A stretch of 39,663 nucleotides of DNA, from positions 1 through 39,663 of the forward strand of contig JAFQDR010000141.1 of NCBI GenBank assembly GCA_017415945.1. The letters are read 5' to 3'. The notes beneath the pieces were generated by a model, which saw only the letters and a list, made by a program, of their open reading frames with translations, had not been told where the DNA came from and did no database searches. The stretch comes from Oscillospiraceae bacterium. Its GTDB lineage: Bacteria > Bacillota_A > Clostridia > Oscillospirales > Oscillospiraceae. Position numbers and translations under genes: made by a program. Positions within the stretch are counted from its first letter, which is position 1. Each line of letters opens with the position of its first letter. Positions 7,041 to 15,550 of this stretch are shown here, piece after piece.

Positions 7041-7394
7041 TCAGCCCAGATTTTCAATTTCAACGCGCTGTGCGTCTGCCCACAGGCGTTCCAGATCATA
7101 GAATTCTCTTGCTTCTTCCATGAATACATGAACGATCACGCAGCCGAAGTCCAGAACGATCCAGCCGCTGTTGCGGTCACCCTCACGCTTGTGCGCGGGC
7201 TCACCCACTTCTTCCATCTTAAATTCCACAATGTCCACCAGACTCTTAATGTGGGAGGTGGAGTTTGCGGTGCAGATCACGAAGTAGTCGGCCAGCACAG
7301 TCACATCGGTGGTGTGCATAACGGTGATGTTCTTGCCCAGCTTTTCATCCAGCGCAAGAGCTGCGATTTTTGCCAATTCTGCAGGTTTCAACAT
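7041..7394 (-). CDS. rsfS: Ribosomal silencing factor RsfS (Iojap family)
   Basis: A 117-residue protein of the RsfS/Iojap family, which binds ribosomal protein L14 and blocks subunit joining when nutrients are scarce. The family core is clear: DVTVLADYFVICTANSTSH, then GWIVLDFGCVIVHVF and a C-terminal YDLERLW. The start at 7394 is chosen because AGGA lies 8 bases before it; an in-frame ATG at 7403 has no spacing for a ribosome binding site. It lies between an LCP protein gene and leuS, the usual order of nadD-yqeK-LCP-rsfS in Firmicutes. Confidence 0.95.
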   Translation of the reverse strand: MLKPAELAKIAALALDEKLGKNITVMHTTDVTVLADYFVICTANSTSHIKSLVDIVEFKMEEVGEPAHKREGDRNSGWIVLDFGCVIVHVFMEEAREFYDLERLWADAQRVEIENLG

Positions 7395-7425
7395 TTGTAT
7401 CATCCTATTCTATATAGTATTTTTA

Positions 7426-8883
7426 TTACTTGGGTCCTTGTGTATAGTAGAAGCTGTTGCCGCCGTCCATGCTGGACTTGATGTCCAGATGCCATTGACC
7501 GATCTTATCCTTATAGGGGTTCAGGTACTCGTTGATGACCTCCACCCATCTGCCAACGGAAATGAACAGGAAGCTCTGGTTATTGACCATGCCGCCCATA
7601 TGCTGGGGCATAGAGACAAAATTGATGTTTTCCGGATCCATCTCCAGGAAGTGCTTGGCATAGAACAAGATCATGCCGGGCGTCAGGTTGGACTGCACAT
7701 GCTCCTGATAAATATCAATGGCAGCCTTCAAATTGGGAATGTTGCCGATGTCCAGCATCTGCTCGGCAAGTGCCTTGATAAAGTCGTGCTGTACTTCAAT
7801 TCTGCCAAGGTCGCCGTTTACATAGCCCTTGCGGAAGCGCAGGAGCTTGACCGCATCTGAGCCGGACAGCTTCTGATAGCCCTTGTTGAGGTGAATCTCC
7901 AGATCCTGGCTCACGTCGCTGTAGTGCATATCTTGAGGCACATCGAAGTACACACCGCCGATGGCATCGATGAGCTTTTCCACAGCCTCAACGTCCACAA
8001 TGGCATAGCTGTCAATTTCAAAGCCCACCAGCTTTTTGATCTCACGCTTCAGACCGTCGATACCGTTGCCGCCGGAGGCCAGATTGCCCTGATATGCGGT
8101 GTTGATCTTCAAGTCCGCTCTGTTGGTCATGGTATCTCTGGGGATGCTGACCATGTTGATGGTGTGGTTTTCCGTATCAAATCGGCCCACAATAATAACG
8201 TCCGTACAGCCGCTTGCCACGTCACGAGCCGCAACCAGGAAGGTATAGCAGCCCTTCTTACGAGTCTCATCCAGAGGGATCTCCTCCACCTGCTGACCCT
8301 GATCGATCTGCACCTGCTCCACATCATCTGCGTAAATGATGTCACCGGTAAAGTCGGCCTCATAAATATCCAGAGTTTCATCGGTGACCCACATTTCCTT
8401 TACGAAATACCCTGCAAAGCCGGTGATGCACAGTGCCATGAGCAGCACCGCCGCCACCAGAACCTTTCTTGCGGCAGACCATTTTTTTGCGGCTTTCTTA
8501 GCAGCCTTTTCAGCCTTCTTGGCCGCCTTTTTTTCCTTGCGGCTCAGCTTTTTCGTCTCGCTTCCCTCGGTAGGTACATCGACTTCTCCCGTTCCTTCCT
8601 CCCCTTCGAGATGCATTTCCTCGGGAGAAAGCCCCAGAGTCTCCGCAATAGAGCTCATGAGCCCATCTTCCTCGGGAAGCTCGGCACTTGCCTCCACTTC
8701 CACGGGAGCATCAATTACGGGAGCCTCCGAGGATTCGGAGGAGACAATATCATCCGCAGGCGCAGCGGATGCTTCCATAGCGGGCTGTCCGGCTTCCGCA
8801 GCTTCCAACACTTCATCGGAAACCGCTTCATGTACGGCACCCTTGGTATGGGCACCGCCTTTTGTTCCGCCAAATAGCTTCAA
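7426..8883 (-). CDS. LytR-CpsA-Psr (LCP) family cell-wall protein with long cytoplasmic N-terminus
   Basis: A 485-residue membrane protein of the LCP family, whose members transfer lipid-linked glycopolymers such as teichoic acids or capsule to peptidoglycan. Residues 1-110 are acidic and Ala/Glu-rich, 111-137 are Lys/Ala-rich, and one transmembrane helix lies at about 140-161. The LCP domain occupies roughly 205-440, with the conserved DVIIVGRFDT, SIPRDT and LRFRKG segments that line the pyrophosphate and polyprenyl site. Start is TTG at 8883, overlapping the nadD-yqeK stop as TTGA, with AGGA just upstream. The long charged cytoplasmic arm is variable in this family and may bind partners; its function is unknown. 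Confidence 0.92.
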   Translation of the reverse strand: MKLFGGTKGGAHTKGAVHEAVSDEVLEAAEAGQPAMEASAAPADDIVSSESSEAPVIDAPVEVEASAELPEEDGLMSSIAETLGLSPEEMHLEGEEGTGEVDVPTEGSETKKLSRKEKKAAKKAEKAAKKAAKKWSAARKVLVAAVLLMALCITGFAGYFVKEMWVTDETLDIYEADFTGDIIYADDVEQVQIDQGQQVEEIPLDETRKKGCYTFLVAARDVASGCTDVIIVGRFDTENHTINMVSIPRDTMTNRADLKINTAYQGNLASGGNGIDGLKREIKKLVGFEIDSYAIVDVEAVEKLIDAIGGVYFDVPQDMHYSDVSQDLEIHLNKGYQKLSGSDAVKLLRFRKGYVNGDLGRIEVQHDFIKALAEQMLDIGNIPNLKAAIDIYQEHVQSNLTPGMILFYAKHFLEMDPENINFVSMPQHMGGMVNNQSFLFISVGRWVEVINEYLNPYKDKIGQWHLDIKSSMDGGNSFYYTQGPK

Positions 8884-10055
8884 AGTAATCCTTCCCTTCG
8901 TGATTTAAACCATTCGTAGGCCTGTGCGGATACCTCCAAAATCGGATTACCGCGTGCGGTCAGATCCTCCATGGTCATCCGCAGGCCATCTTCCATTGCA
9001 GCATCCAAGCTCTCATAGCTCAAAGCCCGGATACGTTCCACGCCGTCGAAACAGCGATTGGGTTCAATATAATCCGCCAGATAGATGATCTTTTCCAAAC
9101 AGCTCATCTTCGGCTTCCCGGTGGTATGCCACCGTATTGCATCGCGGATCTTTTCGCTGACACCAAATTCATGGTAAGCCACCGCCGCGCCGGTGATCTG
9201 GTGCAGAGTCTTATCCGTGCCCGCAACAGACATATCGATTATGATACCATATTTGTCGCACAATATCAACTGTTCCTCAACGGTCAGCTTCTTGGTAATA
9301 TCATGCAAAATCCCCGCTGCAGCCGCGTCATAGACATCCTCGCCCCAGCGTTCCGCCAGCCGCACAGCCTCCTGCTCACAGCCCACCACATGGGGGATGC
9401 GCTTGGGCTTGAGCATGGCATGGGCTTTTTTCCGCAGCCAGTCCAGCTCCGCCTTGGCTCCGTACAGCCGATTGCGGATGATGTATTCATAAACAGGCTC
9501 GGACAGCAGTTCACTGCCGCCCCCCTGCTTCAGCGTATTGCGCACATCCGTGGAAGCCGCGGGATATACCCCCGCCTCCAGCAGCGTGATACGCGCACCG
9601 TAGGTTTCACGCAGATACGCAATATGGCTGCGCACCCGCTCGTCCTCCTCCACGCCCCGAAGCAGCACGGCAATTTCCGCAAGCTCCATAATGGTTTCGG
9701 GACGATACCAGGTTTCCAGAGACAAGATCATATCCGTGCCCATGATCAGCACAAGGGTATCCTCGGGATACAGCTCCTTCAGCTGGGCAAGGGTGTCTGC
9801 CGTATAGCTTTTTCCCTCTCTGCGCATTTCCAAATCGGAGACCTCTGCCTGCTCGATCTCACCGAAGGCCAGCTCACACAGCTGCTTGCGCACATCGGGA
9901 GAAGGCGTATCCTCCGCCATGATCTTATGGGGAGAAACGCAGGTGGGCATGATCAGAAGACGATCGGGCTGTACCATGGAAACAACGGATCTCGCTGCCT
10001 CCACATGACCCAAATGAGGGGGATTAAAACTGCCGCCAAACAGAGCAATTTTCAT
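8880..10055 (-). CDS. nadD: Bifunctional NadD nicotinate-nucleotide adenylyltransferase / YqeK HD phosphohydrolase
   Basis: A 391-residue fusion. Residues 1-195 are NadD, which makes deamido-NAD from nicotinate mononucleotide and ATP: GGSFNPPHLGH at 7-17 is the nucleotidyltransferase HxGH site and ASTDVR near 168-173 is the second nucleotide motif. Residues about 210-391 are a YqeK-type HD domain, expected to hydrolyse Ap4A to ADP: His in RIPHVVG, the ILHDITKK metal site, further His residues in AYHEFG and RWHTTG, and Asp in YLADYIEP. The two proteins are separate neighbours in Bacillus; here they are one reading frame without a break. The stop overlaps the LCP gene start. Upstream is yhbY. 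I infer that both activities are retained, since all motifs are present. Confidence 0.93.
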   Translation of the reverse strand: MKIALFGGSFNPPHLGHVEAARSVVSMVQPDRLLIMPTCVSPHKIMAEDTPSPDVRKQLCELAFGEIEQAEVSDLEMRREGKSYTADTLAQLKELYPEDTLVLIMGTDMILSLETWYRPETIMELAEIAVLLRGVEEDERVRSHIAYLRETYGARITLLEAGVYPAASTDVRNTLKQGGGSELLSEPVYEYIIRNRLYGAKAELDWLRKKAHAMLKPKRIPHVVGCEQEAVRLAERWGEDVYDAAAAGILHDITKKLTVEEQLILCDKYGIIIDMSVAGTDKTLHQITGAAVAYHEFGVSEKIRDAIRWHTTGKPKMSCLEKIIYLADYIEPNRCFDGVERIRALSYESLDAAMEDGLRMTMEDLTARGNPILEVSAQAYEWFKSRREGLL

Positions 10056-10091
10056 AAGGATCTCATCTCTTTTCTCTCAAATTAGAATGAA

Positions 10092-10400
10092 TTACTTTTT
10101 CTTGGATGCCTTTACCAGTTCGATCTTGGGGTTCTGGGGGTTGCGCTTGAACAGCGCGAACTTGCTGCCGATGACCTGTACGGGCTCTGCGCCGCAGGCC
10201 TCACACAGCTGATCGCAGGCTTCTCTGGCAGTGAGCATGGAATTTTCCAGAACCTTGCCCTTCACCAGCTCTCTTGCTGCCAGTGCGTCACGGCACTGGA
10301 TAATAACGTTTTCGGTGATGCCGCCCTTGCCGATGTGCAGGATGGTATCCTCGGTTGCTGCCAAGCCTCTCAGCTGGGCACGCTGCTTAGTTGTGATCAT
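10092..10400 (-). CDS. yhbY: YhbY-type CRM-domain RNA-binding protein
   Basis: A 102-residue protein with one CRM (CRS1-YhbY) domain, an RNA-binding fold found on pre-50S ribosomes. The GKGG loop (HIGKGGITENVI) follows the opening LRGLAATEDTILHI segment, and the domain ends with GSKFALFKR; a basic KASKKK tail follows. AAGGAG lies 7 bases before the ATG. It overlaps the end of the upstream pyrophosphatase gene by 14 bases and precedes nadD, which is its usual neighbour. Likely role: ribosome large-subunit assembly. Confidence 0.94.
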   Translation of the reverse strand: MITTKQRAQLRGLAATEDTILHIGKGGITENVIIQCRDALAARELVKGKVLENSMLTAREACDQLCEACGAEPVQVIGSKFALFKRNPQNPKIELVKASKKK

Positions 10401-10986
10401 GTAAATACTCCTTCAGTTTGTCGTAAAATTTCATCAGTGCCTTGCCGCGGTGGGAGATGGAATTTTTCTCTTCCGCGCTCAGCTGCCCCATGGAGCAGTC
10501 ATAGCCCACGGGACGGAACAGGGGATCATAGCCAAAGCCGTTTTCGCCGTATTCCCCGTCCATGATCTCGCCCTCACACTCCCCTCTGGTATCGATGCGG
10601 TCCCCATTGGGGAATGTGCAGCTGATACAAGAGACGAATCTTGCGGTACGATGTTCCACGCCCTCCATATTTTTCAGCAAAAACAGGTTGCGGTCCTTAT
10701 CCGTATCCTCGTGCTTGCCTGTATAGCGGGCACTGTAAATACCGGGTGCCCCATCCAGTGCGTCCACCGCCAAGCCCGAGTCGTCTGCCACAGCGGGCAG
10801 CCCCGTCGCTTCGGTCACAGCCGCAGCCTTCAGATAGGCGTTTTCTTCAAAGGTAGTGCCTGTCTCGTCCACTTCAAAATGGCAGCCCGCCCGGGACTGG
10901 GGCACCAGCTCGATACCCAGAGGAGACAGGATCTCGTTAAATTCTCTTACCTTATGTGCGTTATTGGAAGCAAGAATCAGTTTCAT
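10387..10986 (-). CDS. rdgB: XTP/dITP pyrophosphatase (RdgB/HAM1 family)
   Basis: A 199-residue house-cleaning enzyme that hydrolyses dITP, XTP and related non-canonical purine nucleotides to monophosphates, keeping them out of DNA and RNA. It begins with LASNNAHKVREF, the family nucleotide-binding signature, and contains VADDSGLAVDALDGAPGIYSARY, GFGYDPLF and SHRGKAL, all expected in order. Length is normal. The ATG overlaps the ftsY stop as ATGA, so the two are probably translated together. Confidence 0.96.
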   Translation of the reverse strand: MKLILASNNAHKVREFNEILSPLGIELVPQSRAGCHFEVDETGTTFEENAYLKAAAVTEATGLPAVADDSGLAVDALDGAPGIYSARYTGKHEDTDKDRNLFLLKNMEGVEHRTARFVSCISCTFPNGDRIDTRGECEGEIMDGEYGENGFGYDPLFRPVGYDCSMGQLSAEEKNSISHRGKALMKFYDKLKEYLHDHN

Positions 10987-11885
10987 TTCAGCAGTGCCTC
11001 CACAAATTCAGCGGGGTCAAAGGCCATCAGGTCGTCCACGCCTTCGCCCACACCGATATACTTCACAGGCAGACCCATTTCCCCCGCAATGGCGAACACA
11101 ATGCCGCCCTTTGCGGTGCCGTCCAGCTTGGTCAGCACGATACCGGTAAGGCCTGCGGTCTCCGCAAACTGCTTGGCCTGAATCAGACCGTTCTGGCCTG
11201 TGGTCGCATCCAGCACCATCAAAGTTTCCAGATCCGCGTCGGGAAGCTCACGGCGAATAACACGGGTGATCTTGTTCAGCTCATTCATCAGATTGGACTT
11301 GTTATGCAGTCGGCCCGCGGTATCGATGATAACCAGATCGGTGCCTCTTGCCTTGGCCGCGGCGCAGCCGTCAAAGACGACGGATGCGGGGTCGGAGCCT
11401 TCTTCATGGCGAACGATGCTGCAATTGGCACGCTCGGACCAGACCGTCAGCTGCTCCGCAGCTGCTGCGCGGAAGGTGTCCCCTGCCACCAGCAGGACCT
11501 TCTTGCCCTGTGCGGTAAAGGAGGCTGCCAGCTTGCCAATGGTGGTGGTCTTGCCCACACCGTTGACACCCACCATCAAAATAACGGAGGGCTTGGTGTT
11601 CAGCTGCAGGGACAGATCCCCTGCATTGAGAACACCGGTCAGAATGCTTGTCAGGGCATTCTTTACTTCCACATTGGTCTTCAGACGTTCGGACTTGACC
11701 TTCTTGCGCAGGTCGGACACCACCTTGGAGGTGACCTGCATCCCCACGTCAGCAAGGATCAGACATTCCTCCAGCTCTTCATAAAAATCATCGTCAGCCT
11801 TGGTAAAGTCTGCGAACAGACCGTCCAGCTGTACGGTATTGCGGGTCTTTCTCAGACCGCTGAAAATCTTATCAAAAAATCCCAC
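10983..11885 (-). CDS. ftsY: Signal recognition particle receptor FtsY
   Basis: A 300-residue SRP GTPase that receives ribosome-SRP complexes at the membrane and passes them to the Sec translocon. An N-terminal four-helix N domain (1-95) is followed by the NG GTPase: G1 GVNGVGKTTT at 106-115, DTFRAAAAEQL, DTAGR, TKLDGTAKGG and the closing GVGEGVDDL. There is no long acidic A domain, as is usual in Firmicutes. Start is GTG at 11885, three bases after the smc stop, with AGGAGGG just upstream inside smc. The smc-ftsY pair is a conserved arrangement. Confidence 0.97.
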   Translation of the reverse strand: MGFFDKIFSGLRKTRNTVQLDGLFADFTKADDDFYEELEECLILADVGMQVTSKVVSDLRKKVKSERLKTNVEVKNALTSILTGVLNAGDLSLQLNTKPSVILMVGVNGVGKTTTIGKLAASFTAQGKKVLLVAGDTFRAAAAEQLTVWSERANCSIVRHEEGSDPASVVFDGCAAAKARGTDLVIIDTAGRLHNKSNLMNELNKITRVIRRELPDADLETLMVLDATTGQNGLIQAKQFAETAGLTGIVLTKLDGTAKGGIVFAIAGEMGLPVKYIGVGEGVDDLMAFDPAEFVEALLK

Positions 11886-11888
11886 GGT

Positions 11889-14800
11889 TTAGCCCTCCTC
11901 GGCTGCGATTCTCATTTCGGCCTCCGCCACATCCAGCTCAATGATGCGGCTGATGCCCTTTTCCTGCATGGTCACGCCATACAGTCTGTTTGCCGCTTCC
12001 ATGGTGCCGCGGCGATGGGTAATGACAATGAACTGGGTATTGCTGCACATGGTGCGCAGGTACTCCGCAAATCGAATGACGTTCGCTTCGTCCAGTGCCG
12101 CTTCAATTTCGTCCATGACGCAGAAGGGCGTAGGCCGCACCTTGATGATGGCAAAGTACAAAGCAATGGCAACGAATGCCATTTCCCCGCCGGACAGCAG
12201 GTTGATGCTGCTCAGTGCCTTCCCGGGAGGCTGTACTTTGATCTCGATGCCGCATTCCAGCACATCGTTTTCGTCCTCCAGCACCAGTGCTGCCTTGCCA
12301 CCGCCGAACAGCTCCAGGAATGTCTTGCGGAACTCCTCATTGATGATTTTGAACTGTTCCATGAACACTTCCTTCATCTGGGCGGTCACATCACCGATGA
12401 TGGACAGAATTTCTTTTTTGGATTTTTCCACGTCGTCACGCTGTCCCGCAAGGAACTCATAGCGTTCGCTGACGCGGTCATATTCTTCGATTGCCCCGAA
12501 GTTTGGGGTTCCCAGTGCGGAAATGGACTTATGCAGCTCCGCAATGCGCCGTGCGGCTGCGGAAGCATTCTCCACAGGCTGACGCAGCTCCAGAGCGGCG
12601 GAGTGGGTCAAGCCGTAGTTGTCCCACAGACGGTCAATGATCTGCTTTTCCTCCAGCTCCGCAGTGAGCTTCTTCTGCTCGAACTTAGCGCACAGACGCT
12701 CCATTTCCAGCAGCTGACGGTTGCAGTCCTGTGCGTGCCTGTCCGTCAAATTACGCTCCCGCTCCAGCTCCAGTCTGCTCTGGATGAGACGGGAGATCTC
12801 GTCCTTCAGCAGGGTAATGCTGCCTGCGGTAGCCGCAATGGTGGACTGTCCGTCCGCAATGGCGATGCGGAGCATCTCCACATCGTCCTTGGCGATACCG
12901 ATGGCTCTGACGCGAGTCTCCTGTTCCCCGTCCGCATTGCTCAGTAGTTCTTCCACCTGGGCCTTGGCACGCTGTACGGCGGTATATTCCGTGCGCAGAG
13001 CGGCCTCCTGTGCCTTGATCTCCGCCAGTTCATCGGACAGTGCCTGACGGATGCGTTCATATTCATTCTGACCTGCGGTCATACCCGCAATGTCAAGTCT
13101 TGTCTGTTCCAGTGCAGACTGAATTTCCTCAGCCTGACGATTGGTGTCCCCGATACGGGACTTATATTCATCGATCTGCCCCTGCAGCACCTTTGCGTCC
13201 CCGCCGAAGCCGTCGGCGGTACTGCGCACAGATTCCATCATCATTTCGCAGCGCTGCAGGTCACTCTCACGGCGGTGCAGTTCTTCCTCCGCAGCCTCAC
13301 CCGCGTTGAGATCGGTTTCAAAGGCGATCTCCGCCAGCTCCAATGCATTCTGACCGTCGGTAATTTTCTTTTCCGCTTCCGCCAGAGCCTTTTCCAGTGC
13401 TTCCCGCTTGGCCTTCAAGCGCTTCAGCTCATTGGCACGGGAGAGAATGCCTGTGTTCTTTGCAAGGCTGCCCCCTGTCATGGAGCCCCCCGCATTGATC
13501 ATCTGCCCGTCCAGAGTGACGATACGCAGTCGGTTATCTCTGCGGCCTGAAATACGGATGGCGTCCCCCATGGTCTTGACCACAATGGTACGTCCCAGCA
13601 GATTTGCCACGATGCCGCGGTAATCCGCATTGCATTCCACCAAATTGCTTGCCACGCCTACAAAGCCCTTGTCCTCGTAAGGGATAAAGCCGGGCTCGGT
13701 GCCTGTGATCACGTTCATAGGCAGGAAAGTACAGCGGCCCATATCTCTGCGCTTCAGCAGTTCGATGGCACGAGCGCCGTCCTGCTGGGTTTCCACAACG
13801 ATATTTTGCGCAGATGCACCCAAAGCGGTTTCCACCGCAATGGCATAGGCATCCTCGACAGTGATCAGCTCACCAACCGCACCGCGGATACCATTCAAGC
13901 TGCCCTTTTCATATTCCTTCAGCACGAAACGGACTGCACGGTTGTAGCCCTCGTGTTCCTTTTCCATATCCTCCAGCAGAGAAATACGGCTGTCGGCAAC
14001 CTTCGCATCGGACTGCAGACTGCCCCGCTCATTGCGCATAGTCTCCAGCTTTGCACCTGCCTGCTGGGCGGCGATGCGCTTGGATTCCGCGTCCTTTCGC
14101 AGCGCGTCACATCGTGCGGCAGCTTCTTTTTTCTGCGCTGCGGCATGATTGCGCTTATCTCTGATTTCGGAAAGCTTGTCCTCTGTCTCCAGCATAGCGG
14201 AATTCAGCTGCATCTGTCGCTGAAGGCTTTCCTGCAAACGTTCGGTGAGCATCACCGCAGAGGTGCGGCATTGGGTCAGGTGAGCGGTCTGTTCGCTCTC
14301 CCGCTCCAGCAGTCGGCTGTATTCCGCTCTTGCTGCCCCGGACACCTCCGCATTCACAGTAAAGCGTTCCATGACCTCATCGGTGCGGCGGCGGTTCTCC
14401 TCCAGCTGCTCGCTGATCTCGGACAGGCGGTCATCATGGTCAGCGATCTGTCCCTGCAGCGCGCGGGCACGGTCAGCCTGCTGCTCCATCTCTGACTCCA
14501 TACGGGCAATGCCCTCCAAGGCGTTGCGGAGATTCACATTCAAAACCGCGGCACTGGATTCCATTTCCGCCAGCTCTCCTTCCGTTTCGGAAAGACGGAT
14601 GCGCTTGCGTTCGGTCTCCAGACTCTTATCTTCCATCTGCCGTGCCATGACCTCGGAGGAGACATACAGCTTATCCAGCTCCTCACGGGTAGCAGCCACA
14701 TTTTTGCTGGCAGCATCAAAGTCATTGTTCACGGCCTCTGCCTGGTCTCGAAGCTTGTCCAGATTGTTCATCCAGACAGAAACCTCCAGCCCCTTCAGTT

Positions 14801-15461
14801 CCTCACGATAGCCAATGCACTTGCGAGCCACCTCAGCCTGCTTTTTCAGCGGCCCTACCTGCAGCTCCAGCTCCGCAATGCGGTCATTGATGCGCACCAG
14901 ATTTTCCTGCGTGCGTGCCAGCTTCCGCTCCGCTTCTTCCTTGCGGTAACGGTAACGGGATATCCCCGCCGCTTCCTCCAGCACCTCACGGCGCTGCTTG
15001 CCGCTGCCGGAAACGATTTCGGCGATACGGCCCTGACCGATGTTGGAATACCCGTCTCTGCCCAGACCCGTGTCCATCAGCAGCTCGTTCACATCCTTGA
15101 GACGAACGTGCTCATGGTTGATAGCGTATTCGCTTTCGCCGCTGCGGTAGTAGGAACGGGTAATGACCACTTCCCCCGCATCGATGTTGAAGAAGCCTGT
15201 GGAGTTATCAAAAATCAGAGATACCTGTGCGTAGCCCAGCTTGCCGCGCTTTTCGGTACCGCCGAAGATGACATCCTCCATTTTCTCACCGCGCAGCTGC
15301 TTGCTGCGCTGCTCACCCATGACCCAGCGGATGGCATCGGATATATTGGACTTGCCGGACCCGTTGGGTCCCACAATGGCTGTTATGTCGTTTTCAAATG
15401 TCAGGCGTGTCTTGTCCGGAAAGGACTTGAAACCCTGCAATTCCACGGCTTTTAAGTACAT
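11889..15461 (-). CDS. smc: Chromosome segregation protein SMC
   Basis: A 1190-residue condensin ATPase that compacts and separates sister chromosomes with ScpA and ScpB (not in this window). Walker A GPNGSGKS is at residues 31-38. Two long coiled-coil arms flank the hinge at roughly 510-660 (GAVGELITVEDAYAIAVE to GGSMTGGS). The C-terminal head has the ABC signature LSGGE and Walker B FCVMDEIEAALD. Full length and intact. GAGG lies 8 bases before the start. It follows the Elp3-like radical SAM gene by 89 bases and precedes ftsY by 3, in the usual rnc-smc-ftsY order. Confidence 0.97.
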   Translation of the reverse strand: MYLKAVELQGFKSFPDKTRLTFENDITAIVGPNGSGKSNISDAIRWVMGEQRSKQLRGEKMEDVIFGGTEKRGKLGYAQVSLIFDNSTGFFNIDAGEVVITRSYYRSGESEYAINHEHVRLKDVNELLMDTGLGRDGYSNIGQGRIAEIVSGSGKQRREVLEEAAGISRYRYRKEEAERKLARTQENLVRINDRIAELELQVGPLKKQAEVARKCIGYREELKGLEVSVWMNNLDKLRDQAEAVNNDFDAASKNVAATREELDKLYVSSEVMARQMEDKSLETERKRIRLSETEGELAEMESSAAVLNVNLRNALEGIARMESEMEQQADRARALQGQIADHDDRLSEISEQLEENRRRTDEVMERFTVNAEVSGAARAEYSRLLERESEQTAHLTQCRTSAVMLTERLQESLQRQMQLNSAMLETEDKLSEIRDKRNHAAAQKKEAAARCDALRKDAESKRIAAQQAGAKLETMRNERGSLQSDAKVADSRISLLEDMEKEHEGYNRAVRFVLKEYEKGSLNGIRGAVGELITVEDAYAIAVETALGASAQNIVVETQQDGARAIELLKRRDMGRCTFLPMNVITGTEPGFIPYEDKGFVGVASNLVECNADYRGIVANLLGRTIVVKTMGDAIRISGRRDNRLRIVTLDGQMINAGGSMTGGSLAKNTGILSRANELKRLKAKREALEKALAEAEKKITDGQNALELAEIAFETDLNAGEAAEEELHRRESDLQRCEMMMESVRSTADGFGGDAKVLQGQIDEYKSRIGDTNRQAEEIQSALEQTRLDIAGMTAGQNEYERIRQALSDELAEIKAQEAALRTEYTAVQRAKAQVEELLSNADGEQETRVRAIGIAKDDVEMLRIAIADGQSTIAATAGSITLLKDEISRLIQSRLELERERNLTDRHAQDCNRQLLEMERLCAKFEQKKLTAELEEKQIIDRLWDNYGLTHSAALELRQPVENASAAARRIAELHKSISALGTPNFGAIEEYDRVSERYEFLAGQRDDVEKSKKEILSIIGDVTAQMKEVFMEQFKIINEEFRKTFLELFGGGKAALVLEDENDVLECGIEIKVQPPGKALSSINLLSGGEMAFVAIALYFAIIKVRPTPFCVMDEIEAALDEANVIRFAEYLRTMCSNTQFIVITHRRGTMEAANRLYGVTMQEKGISRIIELDVAEAEMRIAAEEG

Positions 15462-15550
15462 TGAACATCCTCAAATTGAAAAATATCGAAAACCGACATT
15501 GCTTCCCTCATAAATAGCGAGCAATATCGATGGTTAATCAATTTATTGTA

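Noticed and set aside
4480..7101. Plus-strand open frame of 873 codons opposite leuS
   Set aside because: It is the antisense of a complete leuS with all synthetase motifs. It has no recognisable domain and no ribosome binding site, and arises from biased codon use.
10956..12947. Plus-strand open frame of 663 codons opposite ftsY and smc
   Set aside because: Shadow of two intact genes; low-complexity His/Gln/Leu-rich translation.
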